The notes beneath the pieces were generated by a model. That model had not been told where the DNA came from, made no database searches, and saw nothing but the letters and a program-made list of their open reading frames with translations. Of a DNA stretch of 64,000 nt, positions 42,872 to 53,594 are shown one piece after another. The position numbers and the translations under genes were made by a program. Source of the stretch: Voacanga thouarsii (Eukaryota > Streptophyta > Magnoliopsida > Gentianales > Apocynaceae); contig JANUWF010003366.1 in the NCBI GenBank assembly GCA_026120185.1, positions 372,001 to 436,000 of the forward strand, read 5' to 3'. How positions within the stretch are numbered: position 1 is the stretch's first letter; every line of letters starts with the position of its first letter.

Positions 42872-45189
42872 CTTCTAACACCTCACGACCTAGGCCCGAC
42901 TGGGCCGGGGATGTCGCCTCGTCCAAAGGACAATGGGTCTTTATAAGTAGTTCATACAGTCAAAATAATGGAATAAAACAACACTTAAAACTTAAAACTT
43001 ATACAATCAAAGAATTCAAAAACAAATCCAGAAATATAATTAATCACCCTCAGCTCCCAAAGCATTACATAAAAATAAATAATAAAATCTCTTCCAAGGT
43101 AGACAACACTAGCTACTCATCCCCACAGTAGGATCGACCTGAAATCATGGTAAAAAGAGTGATGAGATAAAAATTTCAGTAAGTCCGTCTGTGCTTTGAG
43201 TGTCCTGTGAAAACAGTTCGTGGATGCAAAGTATAAAAACCTTCACAAGAGAAATACTGGCAGGCAATAAACAACAGTCAAAACCAAGAGTGGTGTTTTG
43301 GCTTTTCCAACCATACATGTTCAATAAATCAACCACTCAAAAAAGTGGTCATAGGTTACCACACGTGGGGCCCTATAACAATACAACGGTCAGAATACCA
43401 CTCTTTATGCAGATTGACAAAAGTAGGTGATCGGCCGACCAGGCAAGATACTCCTCCTTCTCTATACCCAAACAAAATCGGTTGTCGATTCCGGTAACAC
43501 ACAGTCCACTTGACTGAAAATTGCTAGCTCAGACCGGCACGACCTACTGGACTGACATCTTATCCGGGAAGGACTCACCCCTCGGAAGTGGCCACCTATT
43601 GAGAGACTTACCCTAGCCCTTCAAAGACTAGTCCTAGCAGTCCACCCTTATTGAGTACTCAACGTAGTTGATCCCACTTGGGGGAAAATGAACAAAATAT
43701 AGCTCCAGTTGAAAATGGCAATTAAGGATTTCCAAAGTCTTTGTTCAAATCAGTTTTAGAAAGAGTTTTAGGGTTTGAGTAAATCTGTTCATTGATTTTT
43801 CAAATAATTTGTTTAACTGAAATGGGAAAGAGGACAATCCTCAATTGCCTTTATAGAAGTGAGTGTCCATGCACTCTGCATTTAGCTTGCCATAATAATC
43901 ATTTTGCATCAAACGATTTTTATGCAGGAGCTTACCTGATTCTTGCTCAAAGTAAAGGTCTCCAACAGTTGACCTAACCCCGCCTGGGTTAAACATGAGC
44001 TATAATCAAACTCAAGCCAAAGATTCACTTTCACAAATAAACATGTCAACTTACTACCATCATGTCCCTAGTGTCCCAAGCTTTAAGTCTAGATAACAAA
44101 TAAAAGGGTTTATAAAATAAATCTAGCTTGATATTAAATTAACTAGGGTTTGGAAAATAGGTACTATAAGTTGAAAGTTTAAATCTTGCTAAAAATAAAT
44201 TAGGGTTTATTTGATGAAGGATCCTAGGACCTAGATGTAATTATTTAAAATAATAGTCTATTGATAATTAATTGTAGGAAAATAATTGGTAACTAAAATT
44301 AGTTGTACGTAAATTTTAATAGGTTTTGATAAATTAGTTTTAATAGTATTTATGAATATAAGACTTACAAAATTAATATTTCACTTATTATGATTACTTA
44401 TATAAAAGGCTTTATTTGATATTATTATTTTATATAATATCTATATATTTTATTTCTTTAATAAAAGCTATCATTTATTTGACTAAAATATCACTATTTT
44501 ATATAAAAGACCAAATCCACATTTTCGTAGGGTTTTCGAAATTTACTAGTAGAAGTCATAGTATTAATCATTTTATTGATGAAATAAAATTAGCTTAGGG
44601 ACAACAAGGTCATGATCATATTTCCACTTGCTAACTACAATCATGAACACATACTCACTCCAATTCATCAAATCATCCAAATCATGAATAAAGGCATAAA
44701 TCTAAATTTACCAAGACATGATCCAAACTCTACTAACATAAACATAATCATGGCTTTAACAATTATATATGAACATAAACCCTATTCACCAAAGGTGACA
44801 TAATCTCTAACATGCTTGATCACATATACTACTCACGACATGCAGAGCATGCAACAAAAACCTAAAACATCATATAACCTAACCAAGACCAATCATCATC
44901 ATGCATCAATCCCATCTCCATCATATACACATATTTATTCATGCTTCAATCACAACTCATCACAAAAACACATGCTCAAACCCTAATCATAATCCATCTC
45001 CTTCCAATATCATCCTAGAGACATGAATCTAGAATTTAAAAAGAGGATTGAAGAGGCTTACTTGATTGATGAGTACCTTGGAGTAGTTTTGAATGGATCA
45101 TAACACTTAGGGACTTGATCCGTCCAAGAGAGATGAAGAAAATATTGCTATGGTTGAAGTCACCATCCGGCTAAGAGAGAGCATTCGGT

Positions 45190-45196
<7 letters not shown>

Positions 45197-45224
<28 letters not shown>

Positions 45225-45225
45225 T
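45197..45225. repeat. (GA)n microsatellite in element 1, 5' LTR
   Basis: About 13 GA units; counterpart of the CT tracts at 22881, 55209 and 59990, read on the other strand. Confidence 0.95.
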
Positions 45226-46839
45226 CCATTAGTATGGTTATTTATACATATATTCATTAGGAGTTGAAGATGAGTGAAGGTGGTACTGATTGATCATGCT
45301 TACCTTGAAGGTGTTCTTGGCCTTCTCAAAAATACTGGTTTTTTTTTTTTATCTGAAGGAGAGGGCTTGATTTCTGAGTTTGATGTTAAAAGTGGTAGGA
45401 ATGGATTCACAAAAGTGAGTAGGTACAATCTAGATTTTTTTTGAAGAAGAAGATTGAAGTGGTTTTGGTGGCCTTAGGCAAGAGAAGGTTAGTAGGTGTT
45501 CTTAGTGTTCTTGAAGGTTGAAGAGAATGAAGAGGATTGAGGGAGAGCTGGCCAGAATTCTATGGAAGAGAGTGGCCGAATTATTTGAGGGGTTTTGGCA
45601 ACTAAATTTTCTGGTTTGAAAGGAAAAGGAAAGCTGGTTGTTTGAAATCCCAAAAGAATATTTCAGGGGATCAATTTTGAAAACAAAATATGGTATGAAG
45701 ATCTTGATCAATGGAGAGCTTTTGGAAGCTATAATGGCTGGCTGGTTGATTAGTGTTTTTGCTGGGTTGAAAGCTATGTGAAGGGGCTTAATGGTGGCCA
45801 AAAATATGGAGTACAATGGTGGAGGGGTTTCTGGTTGGTTGATAGATGAATTATGGTAGTTTACTAAATATGATTGCTGGAATTTTTGTTTCCAGTCAAT
45901 GGCTTGATTGGAGGGATTGATGGAGATATTTTAGGAGCAGCCGTGGGACTAGTTTCAAGCAGAATGCTGGAGAAGATGATGGAGCTCAGTTCATGGCTGC
46001 TCAAAGAATGTTTGCACAGATAAATGGTGAAAGTTTCGGTTAAGGCTGACGAAACAAGAAAGCTGGAAATTCTGCCCAGTTTTTTTTGCAAGTTTGATGG
46101 AAAATTCTGGTCAGATTTTGCTACCATTGTTCAATCAGTTTGTAGAGGTTTTGAAGGGGTATTCAGAGGTCTTTCAAGGCTGGTTTCCATCGTTCTTTAT
46201 GGAGGAAAAATGTGGCTAAGATGCTGGGTGAAAAACTAGAAGAATCAACTTGGTTTAGGCTTACCAAAGCTGCGAAATTGTCCAGAAAAATTTCCTGGTT
46301 TGCACATCATTTGTGTAGCTTAATTTTGGTTGTGATTTTAGTCTTCAAGCTGAGTGGTTTGGCCATTGTTCTGGGAGAATATGAGAGGTAAAGGTGGCTG
46401 AAAATCTCGACACTTGGACTGGACAAGAAGCTGGAAAATTTTCAGTTTACAACATGAAGGAAATGAACACAGCTAGGTTGGAGTTTTGAAGGTTCAACCA
46501 TGGAGATAAATTCTCTTGGGAGCTTTCCAAATCTCCTTCCTTTTTTCAGCCATAAGATAACTCATTCATAGCTATTTTTGAAACCTAAGCCTCCCAGAAC
46601 CTTACTGGAATTTTTCTGGAATAAAGTTGGCTTGAATAAATTGAACAAATAAATTGAGAAGTAAGAAAAACTAAGGATCAAGAAGAGTATGAATTCCCTT
46701 AGAAATTTCTGTAGGGCACAAGAGTAGGATTAGGATATTCCTGTCATGTCTCCCCTAGGACAATACCTCTACTCTTCCCTAAAGCATACAAGGCCGAAAA
46801 TATAGCATTTAATAAAATTTAATCAAGCTAAAACTCCAA

Positions 46840-46906
46840 TGATGGAATTTGAACCCAAGACCTCAAGAATTAATTCCAAAGCTCTACCCACCAAACCACA
46901 ACAACC
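46840..46906 (-). other. tRNA-like segment in element 1, 5' LTR
   Basis: Minus strand reads GTTGTTGTGGTTTGGTGGGTAGAGC, later GGGTTCAAATTCCATCA. Confidence 0.6.
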
Positions 46907-47151
46907 CTTGTTCTTATTTTCTCTCCCAAATATTTTTCCTATTTAATCCTCAAGCTATCTCTCTATTTTCACCTCAAGCAAAAATTACCATTTTGTCCTT
47001 ATTACTCAACAAGCACAAATAAGCCATCTAGGCCACAAACCACAAACCCAAAGCACATAAAATCATATAAAAATGTATTTATGTATGCAATAAAATATGA
47101 TATGCATCCCAACCCTCTTACTCTAAGGTTGGTTTCAACTGGAGTTTCACA

Positions 47152-47651
47152 AGTACAATTTTCTTGGTCGAGTAGAAGTTGGAAGATACTAAAACTCTAC
47201 AAATTACCAAAAACCGCAGAGAAAGATCACAGCACCACCTTAGCTTCAGGGTACAGCCGGTGCCGCCTAGGCTCTCGGAGCCGGCATCGGTTGTGTTCTG
47301 CTTCTCTACTCGTTCGCTGATTTTTCTCCAAATTTTGCACAATAAAGACCAAAATGCAGCCGGCGCCACCTTAACTCTTGGAGCCAGCGCCAGTTCCACT
47401 CTATTTTGCTCTATTTCACCAATGTTTCTGTCTCTTTGAAATTCGTGCCAATAGTGCATGGCCAGCGCCGCCTCTCCTCTAGTTTGCGACGTTTTTGTTT
47501 CATTTTACCCTAAAAATATGATATAATGAACAAAACACCTTTACAAGGGTAAAATCTCAAATATAAAGGAATATAACTAGTTATTGAACAAAATGTATCA
47601 CAAAAAAACCTCAAATAACTAGAAAAAACATGACTAATTTAGCCCCTATCA
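47152..47651 (-). mobile_element. Athila LTR 3, distal part
   Basis: Starts with AGTAC (target copy), then runs parallel to 6655-7147 of LTR 1 and ends CCCCTATCA, i.e. sense start TGATAGGGGC. Contains GC-rich modules (47248-47480). Confidence 0.85.
47248..47480. repeat. GC-rich hairpin modules in Athila LTR 3
   Basis: Arms CCGGTGCCG (47257-47265) and CGGCATCGG (47282-47290), with one pair that is G-U in RNA, and a TTGTGTTCTG tail. Further units lie at 47354-47405 and 47455-47480. They occupy the same LTR position as 6752-6970 with altered arm sequences. Confidence 0.65.
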
Positions 47652-50280
47652 ATTAGCACATGTAACGGTTAGATAATTCATTTGCCAAGTAAATTTCTTT
47701 ATTTGTCTTAGGTCTTCATATATATGTTCTTAATTTAAATACGATAAATGCTAATTTAACTAATTAACTCCAAATTTTGTCATATCATTCTGAGCTTCTA
47801 TAAGCTAGTATTTTGAGTAATATCTTATGAATGTATAGATAGTGAGCTAAATTTGCCTAATTACACACATACACACGTGTACATTGCTATTGCTTTTTGA
47901 TAATTAATATATATAAGAAATGGATTTCATTTAATTGGCAATTAAATATACTATTTATCTATTAATAAGTACCATAATATATAGACACACATATATATTG
48001 ATCAAATAGTATAAGAAATATTATATTAAGGAATTGAAATAAACACAAAACTTAATAAAAATGACAGTTTATAAATGTTATACTTAATATGAAAATAATG
48101 GTTCAAAACCATTGTATTTAATCTAACAAAATAAAATAATAAAAATAACATAGGTTTAAGCCAATTTCAGACTCATTTCCCCTTCTTCTCATTCCCCATC
48201 CGTAGCTAATTTTAGACCCTTTCTGCTTCTTCTTTATCCTCTTTGTAGTGACCTTTTCTTCCTTTTCCTTTCACATTCTCTAAAACCCTAAAGCCACAAC
48301 CACCTTTTCATCACCTACATTCTACAACCTCTCATTAAACACAATTATTTTGTCGTGTTTCCTCTGTTACAACAACTCTATCTAGTATTTGCTCTAATTG
48401 TTAGGAACCTCTACTGCCAGTGAAGCTACTCCATTCTACCCTATCTTTGGTCAGTAGAGGTACCCGATAGGGCGAAATTTAACGTTTATTAAATTAGCCA
48501 TTCCAAAAAGTATAAGAGGTTAGTATTTGATTGAAGTCCTCAGAATTTTTCCTTCTTTCTTCTTTCTTTTCCTCATTTTTTTTTCCTGATTTTGGATATA
48601 TTGCTATGGTGGAGGGCCGAGGGAAGCTGAAAAATTTTGCTTGTAAAAAACAACAACACATTCATATAATCACATTTCTTTTAGAAAGAGATAGACCATT
48701 GAAGCATCTTAATTGATATTATTGTTCATAAAATTCTCTTTCTTTATTGGGGATGAAAAATTATACTTGTTGAGTTGAAGAATTTACTAAAACTAAAGTA
48801 TTAGAGATGGTTTCATATAATTTAGGAATCAATTGTTCTATTATCACAACAAAGTAGGCTTCTAATATCGCATAAGTTGTGCAGTTGAATATAGCTTGAT
48901 AGGTACTAATTTGAAACACCTAGTGATGCTATAGTAGTAGATTCAAATATTGCATAACCTTATTGGTATTACTATTTTAAGCAAAAAAAATTATAGCAAA
49001 GATAATAGTATGGTAGCTGGAAAACTTAATAACTCTATGATTGTCTTTCTAAGTCTATGCTTGTCTATGATTATTCTAAAGCTTTAACTTATATACAATG
49101 TTTCTATGAGCTATGGTTTGTTCTCTTTGATATGAAAAATTTGTTCCTGTTTTGATCATTACTCTTAATTCCATTTTCTAGTTTTCTAGATTCTTGGAAG
49201 CAAGATGTAATATTGGATTTCAAATTCTTAGTTCTTTTTAAGACATGTAAACATATTTCTTCAACCTAGTTCTTCATCCTTTGTGTCTCATTTGCCTTTG
49301 CAATTAGATGTGATTCTTGTACTTGTTTTCCAATTCAAATTTGTCTCCTTTTCTTTTTTATGCTTTTCTCTTGTAGAGCTTAGTAATAAACTACCAAAAT
49401 TTTTGATTCAAAGAATAAAACAAGACTATTCACAAAAATGTTAGGAATAGGAAGAAATGTCAAATGTCTGGGGTTTAAATGGTAAGATTGACTTCATGCA
49501 TCTCTAATATAGTCCTTAATGTTAGAATTCATTTTAGTTCCCATATCTAATTATAGATATTAATGGGAAGTAATCATTTCTTGAGATGATGAATGTTATA
49601 TCCAAATTTCCACTTTATTTATTTATTTATTTTCTTCTAATACTATATATTAGTTAGGAGTTTCAGTTAGGGTTGAGATATTTGGAAACTGCTATTAGAA
49701 TTGTGAAACACTTTTAAACACAATGCTCTATTTGGAAAAGAAAATATAAGGCTCAAAGTTAGCATTAATGTCAAGTTTCACTTTGTGGTTTTTATTTCTT
49801 TTTTATGGAAAATAGTGAGATGCTTTGAAATTAAACCTATTTTGGTCATTGATTGGCCTTTCCTTGTTGGTTAAATTGAATGATTGCGCATCTTGAGGTG
49901 GCCTAGTATCTGGAAAACATTCTCTTTGTAGGGGTTACTAATTAAAAATTTTTCAAAAATTATGTAAAATGTTATTTTTATGTGCATAATTATTTAATAG
50001 ATTTAAAATAAAAGACAATTTAGAAACAAGTTTGTTTATTTTTATTATTTTAGTCATATATGATACTATTTATTTAATGTTGTCAAAAGATAATATATAT
50101 TAACTTATTTATTGTTTGTTATTAGTTAAGTTAAATATATAATATTACAATTTATAGATAAATTTAAAAAGAAGTGCTATGTTTCTCTTTTGGGTAAAAT
50201 ATGTATATTTTATGGATTGGAAAATTATGTAAATAAATCTTGCATGGGAAAATATCTATTCTTACCTAACTATATTGCAC
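47652..50280. other. AT-rich DNA without recognised gene
   Basis: No coding region is supported. Around 48180-48480 the sequence becomes pyrimidine-rich and carries AAACCCTAA (48283-48291), a telobox-like motif frequent near plant gene starts. An ATG at 48606 opens a short frame (MVEGRGKLKNFACKKQQ) that stops soon after. This may be a decayed gene start, an old transposon leader or unique DNA; I cannot tell. Confidence 0.4.
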
Positions 50281-50780
50281 ATGCTAATGTCTCATGATAG
50301 GGGGATAGACGGGTCATAGATTAACTCAAATGACCGTTTAGGATACTTTTGTAGAATTTACATTAAGAGACAAACCCTACAAAGCCAAAATCCCTTATCC
50401 TAGTAGGAGGTGCTAGAATAGGGATTTTTCCACTACAACAAATGTTAAACAACATTGTTAAATGTGGTGTTTTATACGTTGGTATAAAAATGGAGTGCTC
50501 ATTGGAAAACATGCATGTATTCCCATGATATAAATAGAAGCATTCCTTCATTAGATAGCGTATAAGAGGATGATATGGTTGGAATGGGTCAAGACGCTTC
50601 TGGCAGTAATGACTTTGAGAATGCAAATTAATAGCCTAATGATTTGAGAGAGATAGTTAAATTGTTAGAAGAGGCTAATGTGGATCTATATCTATAAGAT
50701 AAAATATATTACACAAGCACAGTGAAAAAAAAAATTAAATCAAAGTTTAGGATCACATGTTTACTTTTTCTTCTTCAATA
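50281..50780 (+). pseudogene. CACTA (En/Spm) transposase N-terminal remnant
   Basis: The plus strand shows, in pieces, the transposase-associated domain that opens plant CACTA transposases. An ATG with 'SHDRG' (50287) is followed in another frame by 'FVEFTLRDKPYKAKIPYPSRRC-NRDF' (50351-50430), where intact relatives have a small Cys-containing I-x-C-P-C-x-x-C block, then 'VKQH' and 'YKNGVLIGKH' (near 50490-50515). Further right 'NDLREIVKLLEEANVDLYL' (about 50640-50695) resembles the following acidic segment. Several stops and shifts. No terminal repeats were found that would bound an element. Confidence 0.5.
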
Positions 50781-51019
50781 AAGAGAAACTGTGGCAGTAA
50801 CCAGATTTGAGTGATTGGTAAGTTGTTTGAAACTTGTTTGAACTATAACTTCTGGAGTAGTATTGACTAGAAAACCTACCAAATGTTCATTCCTATGCAT
50901 GAAATGCATACAATGCTAAAGATTTTGGCCTTCCAAGGTATTCTCTCAAACTCACAAATTATACTGGTGAAGAAAGTAAATTTAGATTATCTTTTAGAGA
51001 AAGAACTGAGAGAAAGAGT

Positions 51020-52072
51020 AAGGAGGAAGATGGCAGCTAGGGCTTTCTGTCTTTTGGTTGAATGACTTTTTGGTCATCTTACCCTTAAGGTATAATTCAC
51101 ACTGAGTCCACTATTCCCATCTAAATGAGCCTAAGGGCCTATCATGGATAAGCTTCTAAATCCAATTACGATAAATATTTCTAAATCTAAGGTGCCATAA
51201 ATATGAAACATTAGGTATAGTATTTTCCTTATTATTAGTTAATTCAATTTTTGTATTATTAATTTGATGACTTATAGGATTCAAATGAAATAAATTACCA
51301 TCTATGTTTCCAGAACAAATAAGTTTTTATTTCTACTGATTATAACACTAGAATGGAAAGAAATAAAATAACTACGATCCATCCATTTAACAACTGAAAT
51401 CAAATTCTATTCAAATACCAAAGCACATAAAACTTCTTTTAAAATAAGAATCCTATCTAAATCAAACTACAATGCCATCTCTCTCGCTGCTTTTGCCCAA
51501 AATTTGAATCCATTACTAACTCAAATTGTGTAATCCCCTTTATAAAGTCTTCTTATGTTCCTTAACACCACACAATTACAGATATGGCCAGTGGCTTCAG
51601 AATCTACAATCTAAGTGGATGAAGATTTAGCAATCAAAATAGACTCCAGGAAAAGAATCATACCTGTATTCTTTGCCAAGAAATTTAGGTATTCTTTTTT
51701 TCCAATATCACTTCTTGCCACACTTGAAACACTTCTTTTAGGGCTTAGCATTAGGCCTAGTGTCAATTGATCTAACTACACTACCTCTGTTCTTCATAAA
51801 CCTTTTAGCGTTGGGCTTAGTTTGCTGTTAACAATCCAGTTATAGACTTTGGCTTCATGATCATCTCAAGTACCTAGAGCTCTTTCATTAACTCAAAGAA
51901 AGTTATGCTCATCTTGTTCATATTATAATTCAACTTGAACTGAGTAAAAGATTCCAATAAAGCTTCAAGAACTATGTCTATTTGACTTTTAGGGTCAATA
52001 ACCACACCGAGTATCTCAGTTTCTTCGAAGGCAGCATTCATTTTGAGTATGTACTCTCTGTCTAATGCTCTC
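51020..52072 (-). pseudogene. Copia gag-protease-pre-integrase remnant (element 3)
   Basis: Minus strand, from right to left: gag end with 'DREYILKMNAAFEETEILGVVIDPKSQIDIVLEALLESFTQF' -like sequence and 'LNYNMNKMSITFFELMKEL' (52072-51874), a broken zinc knuckle 'KCFKCGKK' (about 51735-51710), the protease start resembling 'TWIVDSEATGHICN' (about 51610-51560, where the catalytic D-S-G is D-S-E), and the pre-integrase zinc block 'WHLRFRNI...PLGSF' ending in a 'KGKMTKKSF' run (about 51195-51060). Many stops. It is a different Copia lineage from elements 1 and 2 by sequence. Cut on the right by a Tekay-like LTR at 52073. Confidence 0.7.
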
Positions 52073-53281
52073 TGTGAAACCCCGGTCAAAACCAACCTTA
52101 GAGTAAGGGGGTTGGGATGCATATCATATTTTATTTCATAATTAAATATATTTTCATATGATTTCTATGTGCTTTGGATTTGATTTTTATTGTCTTGAAG
52201 TCTTGTTGGTGAGTATTGTGTGAGAGGGGCAAAATGGTAATTTTTGCCCGAGGCGAAAATAGGGAGATAGATTGTGGATTGAATAGAAAATAATTTTTCT
52301 AGTGGAAATAGCAACAAGAGTTGTTGTGGTTTAGTGGGTAGAACTTTGGAATTTATCCTTGAGGTCTTGAGTTAAAAGTCCATCATAGAAGTTTTAACTT
52401 GATTAAATTTTATTTTTGCTTGGGAAGGAATGGTTTCGGCCTTAAGGGCCTAGATCAATGTGGTGATGATGTCCTAGGAGAGACATGTTAGGAGTATTCT
52501 CATTCCACTCCTTTGCCTACTCGAAATTCCCAAAGGGAATTCTTGTTCCCTTGATCTTTAGTTTTCCTTAGCTTTCAACTCCTTAGTTTGATCAAGATGT
52601 TCTAGCCTTTTTCTTTCCAGAAAATTCAGTAAAGTGCTGAGGTCTTTTAGGATCAAAATGTCTTGGTAAAAGACTTCTTATGGTCTGGAAATTATGGAAA
52701 AGTTGAGGGGAATTCCGAGAGGAAAAATCCCTCTAGTAAGCTTGCTGAAATTTCACTCTAGACTAGCTCATCTTTCTTCATGGCATGACCTGAAATTTTC
52801 CAGCTTGTTGTACCTTAAAATTGTTGAGCTTCTTAGCTAACATTCCCTCCCAAATGCTGCCAGAAAAATGGCCTTAAGATCAGTATGAATAATGAATTAT
52901 TTCCGCCATTTTCGGGCAGCACAAAGACCGAGCAAAACTAGTGAAAAATTCTGGGCAAATCGCTACCTTGGAGGCTCAAAACCGAGCTGTTTTCTTCCAA
53001 ATTTTGTGCAGCACCTTAGCCACATTTTTCCTCCATGAAGAAGGCTGGAAACTAGCCTTGAATACCCCTGAAATTCCCCTTCAAACTCTCTACAAATTGG
53101 CTGGAAGTGGCAGACGAAATTCTACCCAGAAAATTACTGTGCAGCGAAAAAAAAAAACTAGGCAGTCCAGATTTCCAGCTTTGTTTCCTATTTTTCTTCC
53201 AGACGAAACACCAGCCCTAATCTATCAAAACCTCCCTTAAACCACCATTAACAGAGCACCATTGTTTCCCACAAGCTTCTG
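52073..53281 (+). mobile_element. Tekay-like LTR fragment (copy C)
   Basis: First about 1.2 kb of an LTR that parallels copy B (20946-22150), including the tRNA-like segment (52320-52387). It stops at AAGCTTCTG, where the 53282 LTR starts; copy B reads on with cacaaaattcc at that spot, so the newer element inserted here. The rest should lie beyond the window. Confidence 0.85.
52320..52387 (+). other. tRNA-like segment in LTR copy C
   Basis: GTTGTTGTGGTTTAGTGGGTAGAAC, later GAGTTAAAAGTCCATCA, where the B-box-like part is damaged. Confidence 0.5.
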
Positions 53282-53527
53282 TGTGAAACCCCACCTAAAA
53301 CCAACCATAGAGTAAGGGGGTCGGGAATGCATATCATATTATTTTGCATGAATATATGTGTTTTTGAATGATTTTATGTGCTTTAGAATCATGGATTATA
53401 GGTTTAAATACTTAGTTATACTTATTGAGTAGGAGGGGTAAAATGGTAATTTTGCTTGAGGTCAGAATAGGAAGATAACTTGAGGAGTAGATAAGAAAAA
53501 TATGTGGGTGAGAAAATAAGAAGAAGA

Positions 53528-53594
53528 GTTGTTGTGGTTTAGTGGTTAGAGCTTTGGAATTAATCTCTAAGGTCATGAGTTCAAATCCCATCAT
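53528..53594 (+). other. tRNA-like segment in LTR copy D
   Basis: GTTGTTGTGGTTTAGTGG followed by an anticodon-arm-like TTGGA-ATTAATC-TCTAA (7-base loop with U at the position before the would-be anticodon TAA) and a T-arm-like ATGAG-TTCAAAT-CCCAT. The 3' acceptor strand is not complementary enough for a true tRNA. Confidence 0.6.

Larger units (their letters stand above)
25237..47151 (-). mobile_element. Tekay-like chromodomain Ty3/gypsy element 1 (host of two Copia insertions)
   Basis: Full element in minus orientation: 3' LTR (25237-29076 plus 35098-35539), polypurine tract (35540-35552), pol, gag, accessory ORF, PBS (42860-42871) and 5' LTR (42874-47151). The target site reads GGTAC on the left and AGTAC on the right (one mismatch). 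Order and motifs (protease, RT, RNase H, integrase, GPY/F-like module, chromodomain) fit the Tekay/Del group, known for long LTRs. A Copia element (29077-35092) splits the 3' LTR and a Copia solo LTR (35647-37548) splits the chromodomain. Pol and gag are broken by stops and shifts; the accessory ORF is not. Confidence 0.9.
42874..47151 (-). mobile_element. Tekay-like element 1, 5' LTR
   Basis: About 4.28 kb, in minus orientation; the sense end is changed from TGTTACA to TGTTAGA. It contains the TTGAGTACTCAA palindrome (43651-43662), the donor CAAG|GTAAGC (45302), a GA microsatellite (45197-45225) and the tRNA-like segment (46840-46906). It is very like the 3' LTR of the same element. No gene inside. 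Confidence 0.9.

Noticed and set aside
50431..50442. CACTACAACAAA resembling a CACTA terminal repeat start
   Set aside because: It falls inside the stretch that translates as the transposase-associated domain, and no matching inverted end or 3-bp target duplication was found.
51874..52122. Single protein starting MHPNPLTL and running into Copia gag
   Set aside because: The first part reads the antisense of the Tekay-like LTR start at 52073; the fusion is an accident of insertion.
53528..53594. A true tRNA gene
   Set aside because: The acceptor strands do not pair well, the T-stem has a mismatch and the segment recurs only within LTRs, so it is tRNA-derived at best.
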